Position numbers and translations under genes: made by a program. A stretch of 64,000 nucleotides of DNA from contig NZ_JAEMUW010000025.1 of assembly GCF_016598485.1 (NCBI RefSeq), forward strand, positions 1 to 64,000. The letters are read 5' to 3'. Shown piece by piece: positions 52,288 to 60,127 of the stretch. The DNA comes from Micromonospora coerulea. Lineage in GTDB: Bacteria; Actinomycetota; Actinomycetes; Mycobacteriales; Micromonosporaceae. Position 1 is the stretch's first letter; each line of letters starts with the position of its first letter. The notes under the pieces were generated by a model. The model did no database searches. It had not been told where the DNA came from and was given only the letters and a program-made list of their open reading frames with translations.

Positions 52288-53711
52288 TGCCGGACCACCT
52301 CGCGCAGCGCCGCCGGTCGATCCAGGTGGTCGGCGGACTCGAGCCGGTGCAGCGTCTCCACCTGCCACGTCGCGCCGTTGCGCCCGGTCAGGCAGCGCTG
52401 CTCGACGATGCCGAGCAGCCGGTCCCGCTCGCTGGGGTCGAGCCCCCACCGGTCCAACCCGTGGTACGCCAGCGGCAGCAGCCGCCGCAGCACCAGCTCG
52501 GTCACCGGCAGGTAGCCCAGCCCGGGCCAGAACACCTGGGCGTCGATGCCGTGCCGCGCGCAGTTGGTGAAGTTCTCCTCCGCGGCGCTGAACGACATCT
52601 GCGACCACAGCGGCCGGTCCGACTCCGCCAAGGCCCGGACCAGTCCGAAGTAGAAGGCGCCGTTGGCGATGGTGTCCACCACGGTCGGGCCGGCGGGCAG
52701 CACCCGGTTCTCCACCCGCAGGTGCGGCCGTCCCTTCAGCACGTCGTACACCGGTCGGTTCCAGCGGTAGATGGTGCCGTTGTGCAGCCGCAGCTCGGCG
52801 AGCTTCGGCACGCCACCGGCGGCGAGGGTCTCCGCCGGGTCCTCCGGGTCGCAGACCGGCAGCAGCGCCGGGAAGTAGCGCACGTTCTCCTCGAACAGGT
52901 CGAAGACGCTGGTGATCCAGCGTTCCCCGAACCACACCCGGGGGCGTACCCCCTGGGCCTTGATCTCCTCGGAGCGGGTGTCGGTGGCCTGCTGGAACAG
53001 CGGCACCCGGGTCTCCCGCCACAGTTCCCGGCCGAAGAACAGCGGCGAGTTGGCGCCCAGGGCGACCTGGATGCCGGCGACCGCCTGGGCGGCGTTCCAG
53101 TAGTCGGCGAACTGGGCCGGGCTGACCTGGAGATGGAACTGGGTGCTGGTGCAGGCCGCCTCGGGGGTGATGGTGTCCGCCGTGGTGGCCAGCCGCTCCA
53201 CCCCGCTGATCGAGATCCGCAGGTCCTCACCGCGGGCGGCGAAGATCTGCTCGTTGAGCAGCGCGTACCGGGGGTTGGCCGAGAGCGTCTCGGCGGTGAG
53301 GTGCTCCGGGCGCAGGGTGGGCAGGATCCCGATCATCACCATGTGCGCGCCGACCCCGCGGGCCTTCTCCTCGGCGGCGTTCAGGCTGGCCCGGACGTGC
53401 TCCTCGAACTGTGCGGTGCCGGCGCCGGCCAGCCGGCGCGGCGCCACGTTGATCTCCACGTTGAACTGGCCCAGCTCGGTCTGGAAGGCCGGGTCCGCGA
53501 CCGCGGCCAGCACGTCGGCGTTGCGCATCGTCGGCTCGGAGTCGTCGTCGACCAGGTTCAGCTCGATCTCCAGGCCGGTCATCGGCCGTTCCACGTCGAA
53601 GCGCGACTCGCGGAGCATCTCGGCGAACACGTCGAGACAGCGGCGCACCTTTTCCCGGTAGCGGGCCCGGTCCTCCCGGCTGAAGGTCCGCGCGCCGACG
53701 TCCTCGCCCAT
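52233..53711 (-). CDS. Glutamate-cysteine ligase family protein
   Basis: 492 residues of the GCS2-like ATP-dependent carboxylate-amine ligase fold. MTGLEIELNLVDDDSEPTMRNADVL holds the metal-binding glutamates, GQFNVEINVAPRRLAG and TSTQFHLQV further ligands, LRVENRVLPAGPTVVD a substrate loop. Longer than classical gamma-glutamylcysteine ligases; actinobacteria hold several such genes (for example EgtA), and mycothiol producers do not use glutathione, so the acceptor is unknown. ATG at 53709-53711. Confidence 0.85.
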   Translation of the reverse strand: MGEDVGARTFSREDRARYREKVRRCLDVFAEMLRESRFDVERPMTGLEIELNLVDDDSEPTMRNADVLAAVADPAFQTELGQFNVEINVAPRRLAGAGTAQFEEHVRASLNAAEEKARGVGAHMVMIGILPTLRPEHLTAETLSANPRYALLNEQIFAARGEDLRISISGVERLATTADTITPEAACTSTQFHLQVSPAQFADYWNAAQAVAGIQVALGANSPLFFGRELWRETRVPLFQQATDTRSEEIKAQGVRPRVWFGERWITSVFDLFEENVRYFPALLPVCDPEDPAETLAAGGVPKLAELRLHNGTIYRWNRPVYDVLKGRPHLRVENRVLPAGPTVVDTIANGAFYFGLVRALAESDRPLWSQMSFSAAEENFTNCARHGIDAQVFWPGLGYLPVTELVLRRLLPLAYHGLDRWGLDPSERDRLLGIVEQRCLTGRNGATWQVETLHRLESADHLDRPAALREVVRHYVELMHHNRPVHEWPIP

Positions 53712-53908
53712 GGTCACCACCCTGTCACCGTTGGTTCCCCTAACCTCGCATGACACGGCGGGGGCGGGGAAGACCCGAAGGTCCTTCTACCTACCCCGTC
53801 GCCGGCCCGGTGATCCCTGTCGCGTCCGACGTCCGGACGCCACGCCCGGCCGGGCCCGGCCGGCGGGGTTGCCGACCGCCCCGCTTCGGCGCCGCGCGAT
53901 TCGCGCGG

Positions 53909-54799
53909 TCAGGTCGCCGGCCCACCCACCGGCCGGCGGCAGTTGGCCAGGAAGTCGGCCAGCATCGCGGCGAGCCGCTCCGGCGCCTCCTCGGCCATGT
54001 GGTGCCCGGAGTCCACGGACGCGGCGCGCACGTCGTCGGCCCAGTCCCGCCAGATCGCCGCCGGGTCGCCGTAGAGGTCGACCATGTCATCCCGCGCCGA
54101 CCAGACGAAGAGCACCGGGCAACCGATCCGGCGGCCGGCGGCCCGGTCCGCGTCTTCCGCCGCCCGGTCCGGCCCCAGCCCGGCCCGGTAGTCCTCGCAC
54201 ATCGCGTGCACGGTTGCCGGGTCGTGGATGGCGCGCCGGTAGTCGGCGTACGCCTCCTCGCCCATCGCCTCCGGCGAGCCGCCGTACCAGGCGTCCGGAT
54301 CGGCGTTGATCACCCGCTCGGCCGGCTTGTCGAGCTGGCCCAGGAAGAACCAGTGCCACCAGCGGGCCGCGAACCGGGCGTCGCAGCGGGCCAGCGCCGC
54401 GCCGATCGGCACCCCGTCGAGCACCCCGAGCCGGCTCACCCGGTTCGGGTGGTCCAGCGCGGTCCGCATCGCCACGTACGCGCCCCGGTCGTGGCCGACC
54501 ACCGCTGCCCGGTCGTGGCCCAGCGCGTCGAGCAGCCCCACCACGTCGGCGGCCATCGCCCGCTTGGCGTACGTGGTGTGCGCCGGATCGCTGGGTGGCT
54601 TCGACGAGCCGCCGTAGCCCCGCAGGTCCGGGCAGATCACGGTGTGTCGGTCGGCCAGTAGCGGGGCGACCCGGTGCCAGGTGGCGTGGGTACGCGGGTG
54701 CCCGTGCAGCAGCACCACCGGCGGCCCCGACCCGCCGTGCCGGACCCGCAGGCGTACCGGGCCGACGTCGATTTCCTCGAGGGTGAATCCGGCGAACAT
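53909..54799 (-). CDS. Alpha/beta hydrolase, haloacetate dehalogenase-like
   Basis: 296 residues. Oxyanion loop LLHGHPRTHATW, nucleophile elbow VVGHDRGAYVAMR with Asp104 instead of Ser, WWHWFFLGQ halide-binding region (about 144-152) and final SGHHMAEEAPE His. These match fluoroacetate/haloacetate dehalogenases. However, the second carboxylate-binding arginine after the nucleophile (DRGAR) is Tyr108 here, so haloacetate may not be the substrate. ATG 54797-54799 chosen; an in-frame start eight codons upstream is possible. Confidence 0.87.
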   Translation of the reverse strand: MFAGFTLEEIDVGPVRLRVRHGGSGPPVVLLHGHPRTHATWHRVAPLLADRHTVICPDLRGYGGSSKPPSDPAHTTYAKRAMAADVVGLLDALGHDRAAVVGHDRGAYVAMRTALDHPNRVSRLGVLDGVPIGAALARCDARFAARWWHWFFLGQLDKPAERVINADPDAWYGGSPEAMGEEAYADYRRAIHDPATVHAMCEDYRAGLGPDRAAEDADRAAGRRIGCPVLFVWSARDDMVDLYGDPAAIWRDWADDVRAASVDSGHHMAEEAPERLAAMLADFLANCRRPVGGPAT

Positions 54800-54836
54800 G
54801 GCCGCACCGGTGCCCCCGCCCACCCGGGCGGAAACC

Positions 54837-55376
54837 TCAGCCGAGCGCCGAGCAGGCGGCGATCGCGGTCAGCAGCAGCGCGCCGAGCGCCGCCTGGAGC
54901 AGCAGCGCCGGACCGAGGTGGGACCAGACCGTCGCGGTACGCGGGGTGAGCAGCTGACCGGTGGTCAGGTTGACGATCCGCTCGATCCGCGGCGGCAGCT
55001 GCGGGTCGCGCTGCGGGCGCAGGGTGAGCTGCACGTGGTCCGCCGGGTGCAGCGCGCTCTGCGGCAGGTGACCATGCAGCTCCACCTCGAGTAGCCGGTC
55101 CGCGCGGTCGCGCAGCCGCAGCGGCGTCACCAGGAACTCGGGCCCCTTCTTCAACTCCTTGAAGCTGCGCCGGGCGCCCCCGCCGCCGCTGCTGAGCAGC
55201 GAGCGCAGCAGCAGCATCAGCAGTCCCACCACGCCCGCCGCGGTGAGCACCGCGACCAGCACCGGCTGGCCCACCCGCACCTCGCGGGGATAGCCCTCCA
55301 GCAGCCGGACCACCCGCCCGGTGACGATCCGCTCCGTCGGGTGGACGACGCGCCGGATGTGGAGGTCAGTACCCAT
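54837..55376 (-). CDS. Hypothetical membrane protein
   Basis: 179 residues. One or two helices near 35-62 (PVLVAVLTAAGVVGLLMLLLRSLLSS), a soluble middle domain (about 65-150) and a C-terminal helix (about 152-178). The soluble part (PEFLVTPLRLRDRADRLLEVELHGHLP) looks beta-rich. No family recognised. ATG 55374-55376 chosen; a GTG ten codons earlier is in frame. Divergent from the baeRF gene. Confidence 0.7.
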   Translation of the reverse strand: MGTDLHIRRVVHPTERIVTGRVVRLLEGYPREVRVGQPVLVAVLTAAGVVGLLMLLLRSLLSSGGGGARRSFKELKKGPEFLVTPLRLRDRADRLLEVELHGHLPQSALHPADHVQLTLRPQRDPQLPPRIERIVNLTTGQLLTPRTATVWSHLGPALLLQAALGALLLTAIAACSALG

Positions 55377-55470
55377 GATCACCACCGAGAGTCCGGATCC
55401 GTTCACTGATGGTATCGGTTCGTCGGGTAGAACGACGTGAATGAACGACGGTCACGGCGGTGGCCGCCAG

Positions 55471-55495
55471 GTGACAACCCGGGTGCTGCGGGTAT
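55471..55495 (+). promoter_or_regulatory. Possible sigma-F-type promoter of the baeRF operon
   Basis: GTGA, 15-nt spacer, GGGTAT, 30 nt before the ATG. The -10 is perfect and spacing right; the -35 departs from GTTT. Confidence 0.4.
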
Positions 55496-55525
55496 GCGTG
55501 CGGCCGAGCTGGAAAGGGGTCGAGC

Positions 55526-56650
55526 ATGCAGCTGTCCTTCCTGCGCCCGCTCTACGACCGTCCCGGGCCGTGGTGCTCGGTGTATCTGGACGCCTCCCTG
55601 GACACCCACGACGGGCACCCGCAGGTCGACCTGCGGTGGCGGGCCCTCAAGGGGAGCCTGCTGGAGCAGGGCGCCGACCCGGCGACCATCCACGCGGTGG
55701 AACGGGTGGTTCGCGGGCACGATCCGATGCCGGGGGACTACGGCCTGGCCGTCTTCGCCACCGGCGGGCGAGTGGTGCTCACCGAGTACCTCGCGGCGCC
55801 GCCACTGCGTGACCTGGCGAGCTGGTCCACCCTGCCGCACACCATGCCGCTGGTCGCCCAGCGCGGCGAGCAGGTCGCCTGGGTGCGGGTGCTGGCTGAC
55901 CGCACCGGCGCCGACGCCGTGGCGGTCAGCGCCGGCGGGGTGCCGCGCCGTGCCCACGTGCAGGGCAAGTACAGCCACCAGCTGCGCCGGGTGCAGCCTG
56001 GCGGTTGGTCGCAGTCCCGCTACCAGCGGGCGGCGATGGAGGCGTGGCACCACAACGCCGGCGACGTCGCGTCGGCCACCGTGCAGCTGGCCGAGAAGGT
56101 CGGCGCCGACGTGGTGGTGGTGGCCGGCGACATCCGGGCCACCGGCGTGATCGCCGCGCAACTGCCGGACCGCTGGCAGGACGTCCTGGTCCGCACCGAC
56201 GCGGGCAAGCGCGCCCGCGGCGCGGACCCGACCTTGATGGACGACCTCACCGTGCAGACCATCGCCGAGGTTGCCGACCAGCGGATCACCGCCACACTGG
56301 ACCGCTTCGGGATGCAGGAGGACGTCGGGGCCGGACTGGACGCGGTGGTGTACGCGCTGCAACGCAACCAGGTCGAGAACATGCTGATCGTCGATGACGC
56401 CTCCGCCAACGGCAAGCTGTGGATCGGGCCCGGGCCGACCGAGATCGCCACCGACCCGGACCAGTTGGCCGGCATGTCGGTCGCCGACCCGCAGCGGGTA
56501 CGCGCCGACGCCGCCCTGCTCCGGGCCCTGGTCGGCACCGACGCCGAGCTGACCGTGCTCGCCCCGGAGGAGGCACCCGAGCTCACCGACGGTGTCGGCG
56601 CGGTACTGCGCTACGTCGACGCCAGCACCCCCGGGCGGGGCAATGGCTGA
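55526..56650 (+). CDS. baeRF (Rv2629-like) release-factor-fold protein
   Basis: 374 residues. Matches the bacterial relatives of archaeal/eukaryal release factor 1: RPGPWCSVYLDASLDTHDGHPQVDLRWRAL at the start, YQRAAMEAWHHNAGDVASATVQLAEKVGADVVVVAGDI in the middle and VEVVLDDASANGKLW-like final part. Members are tied to ribosome rescue, hibernation or dormancy (M. tuberculosis Rv2629 is dormancy-induced). Overlaps the next gene by 8 nt, forming an operon with the TPP enzyme. Confidence 0.85.
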   Translation: MQLSFLRPLYDRPGPWCSVYLDASLDTHDGHPQVDLRWRALKGSLLEQGADPATIHAVERVVRGHDPMPGDYGLAVFATGGRVVLTEYLAAPPLRDLASWSTLPHTMPLVAQRGEQVAWVRVLADRTGADAVAVSAGGVPRRAHVQGKYSHQLRRVQPGGWSQSRYQRAAMEAWHHNAGDVASATVQLAEKVGADVVVVAGDIRATGVIAAQLPDRWQDVLVRTDAGKRARGADPTLMDDLTVQTIAEVADQRITATLDRFGMQEDVGAGLDAVVYALQRNQVENMLIVDDASANGKLWIGPGPTEIATDPDQLAGMSVADPQRVRADAALLRALVGTDAELTVLAPEEAPELTDGVGAVLRYVDASTPGRGNG

Positions 56651-58403
56651 CCGGACGGTGGCGGACCTGGTGGTCGAGCGGCTGCGCGCCTGGCGGGTTC
56701 CCCGGGCCTTCGGCTACCCCGGCGAGGCGATCGCCCCGCTGGTCGCCGCGTTGGACCGCGCCGGCGGCGACCCACAGTTCGTGCCCGCCCGGCATGAGGA
56801 GACCGCCGCCTTCATGGCCACCGGGCACGCCAAGTTCACCGGCGAGATCGGGGTTTGCCTGGCCACCCAGGGGCCGAGCGCGGTGCACCTGCTCAACGGC
56901 CTCTACGACGCCAAGCTGGACAGCAAACCGGTGGTGGCGATCGTGGGCGAGGACGTCACCGGCCCGCTCGGCGGCGCGCACGAGGAGATCGGGCTGAGCC
57001 GGCTCTTCGGTGACGTCTGCAATCAGTTCGTCCGGTACGGACGGGTGCCCGAGCAGGTGCCCGCGCTCCTGGACCAGGCGTTCCGTACCGCCGCCGCCAC
57101 CCGCAGCCCGACCTGCGTGGTCCTGCCGCGGGCGTTGCAGATGGCCGCGGTGCCGGACCTGCTGCCGCAGGCCGCGGGCGTGCTGACGGCGACCCCGGGC
57201 GAGCCGCTGGCCCGGGTGCTGCCGCACGACGCCGACCTGGACGCCGCCGCATCGCTGCTGGCCACCGGCCAGCGGGTGGCGATCCTGGTCGGCCAGGGTG
57301 GGCACGGCACCGCCGACGAGATCGTGGCGCTGGCCGACCGGCTCGGCGCCGGGGTGGCCACCTCGCTGCTCGGCAAGCCGGTGCTGGACGAGCGGCTGCC
57401 GTTCCACACCGGGGTGCTCGGCGAGGTGGGCACCACCGCCGCCGCGCAGCTGATGGGGGGCTGCGACACCCTGCTGATGGTCGGCACGAACGACCCGTGG
57501 ACCGACTACTTCCCGATGCCGGGACAGGTGCGGACCATCCAGATCGACATCGACGGCCGGCGGATCGGTACCCGGTACCCGGTGGACGTCCCGCTGGTCG
57601 GCGACGCCGCGGACACGCTGCGCGCGCTGCTGACCCGGGTCGCCGACCGGCCCAACCCGCAGTGGCGCGGCATCGTGGAGAGCTCGGTGGACCGCTGGCG
57701 GCAGGCCGCGGCCGAACGGGCCGCCGCCCCGGCCCAGCCGGTCAACCCGCAGCTCGTCCTGCACGAGCTCTCCGCCCGGCTGCCCCGGGCCGGCTCGGTC
57801 GCCGTCGACGTCGGCTCGGTCCTCTACTGGTACGCCCGGCACCTGGAGCTGCCGCCGGAGGTCCGCGCGCAGCTCTGCGGGACGCTGGGCTCGATGGGCT
57901 GCGCGCTGCCGTACGCGGTGGCCGCCAAGCTGGCGCGCCCGGACGAGCCGGTGATCGCGCTGCTCGGCGACGGCGCGATGCAGCTCAACGGGCTGGCCGA
58001 GCTGATCACCGTGGCGCACCACTGGCAGGAGTGGCGGGACCCCCGGCTGGTGGTGCTGGTGCTGAACAACCGGGACCAGTCGGGAATGGGCGGTGGCCGG
58101 CGGCCGGCCGGCGAGCTGGCCGACCGGCGACCGGACGTGCCGTACGCCGGCTGGGCCCGGCTGCTCGGCCTGCACGGCGTCCGGGTCGACCGGCCGGAGC
58201 TGATCGGCCCGGCCTGGGACGAGGTGCTCGCGGCGGACCGGCCCAGCGTGCTGGAGGCGGTGGTCGACCCGATGGTGGCCCTGAACCCGCCCGAGCCGGC
58301 CCTGGCGGACCTGCGCGGCCTCTTCGCCGATGGAGACGCCGCCCGGCGGGTGCGCGAGCGGATGCTGCACACCGTCACGGTGGAGGCCGAGGACCTCGTT
58401 TAG
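56643..58403 (+). CDS. Thiamine pyrophosphate enzyme, pyruvate oxidase/acetolactate synthase type
   Basis: 586 residues with the three standard domains. The catalytic Glu is in ARHEETAAFMATGHAKFTG (about residue 48), the middle domain about 195-330, and the TPP motif LLGDGAMQLNGLAELITVAHHWQEWRDPRLVVLVLNN-type GDG...NN near 440-480. Close to pyruvate oxidases (PoxB-like) that make acetate and CO2. Middle protein of the 55526 operon, next to a haem-oxygenase-fold protein; exact substrate unknown. Confidence 0.87.
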   Translation: MADRTVADLVVERLRAWRVPRAFGYPGEAIAPLVAALDRAGGDPQFVPARHEETAAFMATGHAKFTGEIGVCLATQGPSAVHLLNGLYDAKLDSKPVVAIVGEDVTGPLGGAHEEIGLSRLFGDVCNQFVRYGRVPEQVPALLDQAFRTAAATRSPTCVVLPRALQMAAVPDLLPQAAGVLTATPGEPLARVLPHDADLDAAASLLATGQRVAILVGQGGHGTADEIVALADRLGAGVATSLLGKPVLDERLPFHTGVLGEVGTTAAAQLMGGCDTLLMVGTNDPWTDYFPMPGQVRTIQIDIDGRRIGTRYPVDVPLVGDAADTLRALLTRVADRPNPQWRGIVESSVDRWRQAAAERAAAPAQPVNPQLVLHELSARLPRAGSVAVDVGSVLYWYARHLELPPEVRAQLCGTLGSMGCALPYAVAAKLARPDEPVIALLGDGAMQLNGLAELITVAHHWQEWRDPRLVVLVLNNRDQSGMGGGRRPAGELADRRPDVPYAGWARLLGLHGVRVDRPELIGPAWDEVLAADRPSVLEAVVDPMVALNPPEPALADLRGLFADGDAARRVRERMLHTVTVEAEDLV

Positions 58404-58454
58404 CGGGCACCGGCCAGGGCACCTTGCGGGAGATCGGCACCGCCTGGAGGTCAG

Positions 58455-59564
58455 ATGTCCGTATGCCCCGCCCCTCGTCAGGGTCCCGCACCGCTGCCGT
58501 CCGCGCGGGGGCCGGTCTCCGCCGCGCTGCTGGCGGCGCTGCGGCAGCCGCCGTACGACCTGCCGGCCGGCCTCGGCGCCGAGCTCGCCGCGGTGGCCGA
58601 CCCGCTCACCGACGAGGACCTGCAACTCACCCTCTTCCTCTGCTACGAGCTGCACTACCGGGGCTGGCGCGGCGTCGACGAGGGGTGGGAGTGGCAGCCC
58701 ACCCTGCTGGCCCTGCGGGCGCGCGCGGAACGGCCCGTCGAGGCGGCGCTGCGCCGGCTGGCCGGCCCACTGCCGGCCGTGCTGCCCGGCGGCGTGCCAC
58801 GCGCCCTGGCGGAGCTGGTGGCCGCCGACGACGGCCCCTCGCTCGCCGCCGCGCTCCAGCGCCGGGCCAGCCTGGCGCAGTTCCGCGAGTTCGTCGCGCA
58901 CCGATCCGTCTACCACCTGCGGGAGGCCGACCCGCACAGCTGGGCACTGCCCCGGCTCGACGGCCCCGCCAAGGCCGCGCTGGTGGAGATCCAGATGGAC
59001 GAGTACGGCAACGGCCGGCTGGACCGGATGCACGCCGAGCTGTTCCGGCTCACCATGGCACGACTCGGCCTCGACCCCGCGTACGGCGCACACGTGGACC
59101 GGGCGCCGGCGGTGACGCTGGCGACCAACAACATCATCTCGCTGTTCGGGCTGCACCGGCGGCTGCGCGGCGCGCTCCTGGGCCACCTGGCCGCCTTCGA
59201 GATGACCTCCTCGCTGCCCAACCGCCGGTACGGCAACGGGCTGCGCCGGCTCGGCCTGGACGAGGTCGCCACCCGGTTCTACGACGAGCACGTCCAGGCC
59301 GACGCGGTGCACGAGCAGATCGCCGCCCACGACCTCTGTGGCGGCCTGGTCGCCGCCGAGCCGGCGCTGGCCGCCGACGTCCTCTTCGGCGCCGCCGCCG
59401 CGCTGGCCGTGGACCGCCTCTTCGCCGCCCACCTGCTCGACAGCTGGGCCGCCGGCACGTCCTCCCTCCGCCCCGCCGCCGCTCCCGTCCCGGCGGTCGC
59501 GCACGCCGCCGTGGTCGCGGCACCCCCGCTCTCCGCCCCCGCCGGCCTCCCCGCCGTCGCCTGA
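58455..59564 (+). CDS. Haem-oxygenase-fold iron-containing redox enzyme (HDO family)
   Basis: 369 residues, helical. FLCYELHYRGWRGVDEGWEWQP (about 57-78) and EIQMDEYGNGRLDRMHAELF (about 178-197), FYDEHVQADAVHE (about 275-287) give Glu/His/Asp ligands of a di-iron haem-oxygenase-like oxidase. The last 50 residues are Ala/Pro-rich. These enzymes oxidise amines, acids or amino acids; the substrate is unknown. TGGAGGTC ribosome site. Convergent with a CDGSH iron-sulfur gene, a recurrent neighbour that may supply electrons. Confidence 0.85.
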   Translation: MSVCPAPRQGPAPLPSARGPVSAALLAALRQPPYDLPAGLGAELAAVADPLTDEDLQLTLFLCYELHYRGWRGVDEGWEWQPTLLALRARAERPVEAALRRLAGPLPAVLPGGVPRALAELVAADDGPSLAAALQRRASLAQFREFVAHRSVYHLREADPHSWALPRLDGPAKAALVEIQMDEYGNGRLDRMHAELFRLTMARLGLDPAYGAHVDRAPAVTLATNNIISLFGLHRRLRGALLGHLAAFEMTSSLPNRRYGNGLRRLGLDEVATRFYDEHVQADAVHEQIAAHDLCGGLVAAEPALAADVLFGAAAALAVDRLFAAHLLDSWAAGTSSLRPAAAPVPAVAHAAVVAAPPLSAPAGLPAVA

Positions 59565-59608
59565 CGCCGCACACCTCGATCCGCGATCTTGCCCGTTCCG
59601 TCGCGATC

Positions 59609-59626
59609 GCGGGGCGTTCGCCCCGC
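59609..59626. terminator. Weak terminator between convergent genes
   Basis: 7-bp perfect stem (59609-59615 with 59620-59626), 4-nt loop, then TTCC. Confidence 0.5.
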
Positions 59627-59714
59627 TTCCTCCCGGCGCACCGGCCAAGATCTTCGGCGCGACCCGCGCGGAGCTTGCCCGGCGCATCGGCCGCAACCGG
59701 GGCAAGGACGGGGG

Positions 59715-59930
59715 TCAGGGGGTGCTGCGGAAGTTGATGGCCTTGTGGGTGCCGTCGCAGAAGGGCTTGACGGCCGACTTGCCGCACCGGCACAGGGCGA
59801 TCGTGCCGCGGCGGGTCTCGATCGGCCGACCGTCGGGGGTGACCAGGGCGAACGCGCCGCGGACCAGCAGCGGACCGTCCTGGTAGGGGGTGATGGTGGC
59901 CACCGGGGGGCCTGCCTCGTCGTCGCGCAT
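59715..59930 (-). CDS. CDGSH iron-sulfur domain protein
   Basis: 71 residues. Cluster ligands Cys47, Cys49, Cys58 and His62 in CRCGKSAVKPFCDGTH, the full CDGSH pattern for a redox-active 2Fe-2S cluster. Small soluble electron carrier or sensor. ATG 59928-59930 has no ribosome site and lies 10 nt from the -10 box, so it may be leaderless. Faces the haem-oxygenase-fold gene. Confidence 0.92.
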   Translation of the reverse strand: MRDDEAGPPVATITPYQDGPLLVRGAFALVTPDGRPIETRRGTIALCRCGKSAVKPFCDGTHKAINFRSTP

Positions 59931-59940
59931 GGCCGGTGAA

Positions 59941-59965
59941 GTGCCCGCCGCCGTGTCGCCGAAAC
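59941..59965 (-). promoter_or_regulatory. Sigma-F-type promoter of the CDGSH gene
   Basis: Minus strand: GTTT (59965-59962), 15-nt spacer, GGGCAC (59946-59941). The -10 has C where A/T is usual. Confidence 0.5.
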
Positions 59966-60093
59966 CCCCTTCCAGCAGGGGTTTCCGCCCCCGGACGGCG
60001 GAACCGGCGACTCGCCTCGGCTGGGTGCGGTGCGTCCCGACCACCCCGCCGACGCACCACCCGAGGATTGATCCTTGCCGTGGGGGGATGCCC

Positions 60094-60118
60094 GTTTAGA
60101 CCGCATAGGGACGGGAAG
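60094..60118 (+). promoter_or_regulatory. Sigma-F-type promoter of the 60128 gene
   Basis: GTTT (60094-60097), 15-nt spacer, GGGAAG (60113-60118), 9 nt before GTG 60128. Confidence 0.6.
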
Positions 60119-60127
60119 CCGGGCCGC

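Noticed and set aside
55377..55525. GGGTAG near 55428 as a second sigma-F promoter for the baeRF gene
   Set aside because: The nearest GTTC lies about 20 nt upstream, too far for the spacing used elsewhere.
56583..59705. 1,040-codon minus-strand frame opposite the TPP and HDO genes
   Set aside because: Antisense shadow rich in His/Gln/Arg; both plus-strand genes have clear catalytic motifs and ribosome sites.
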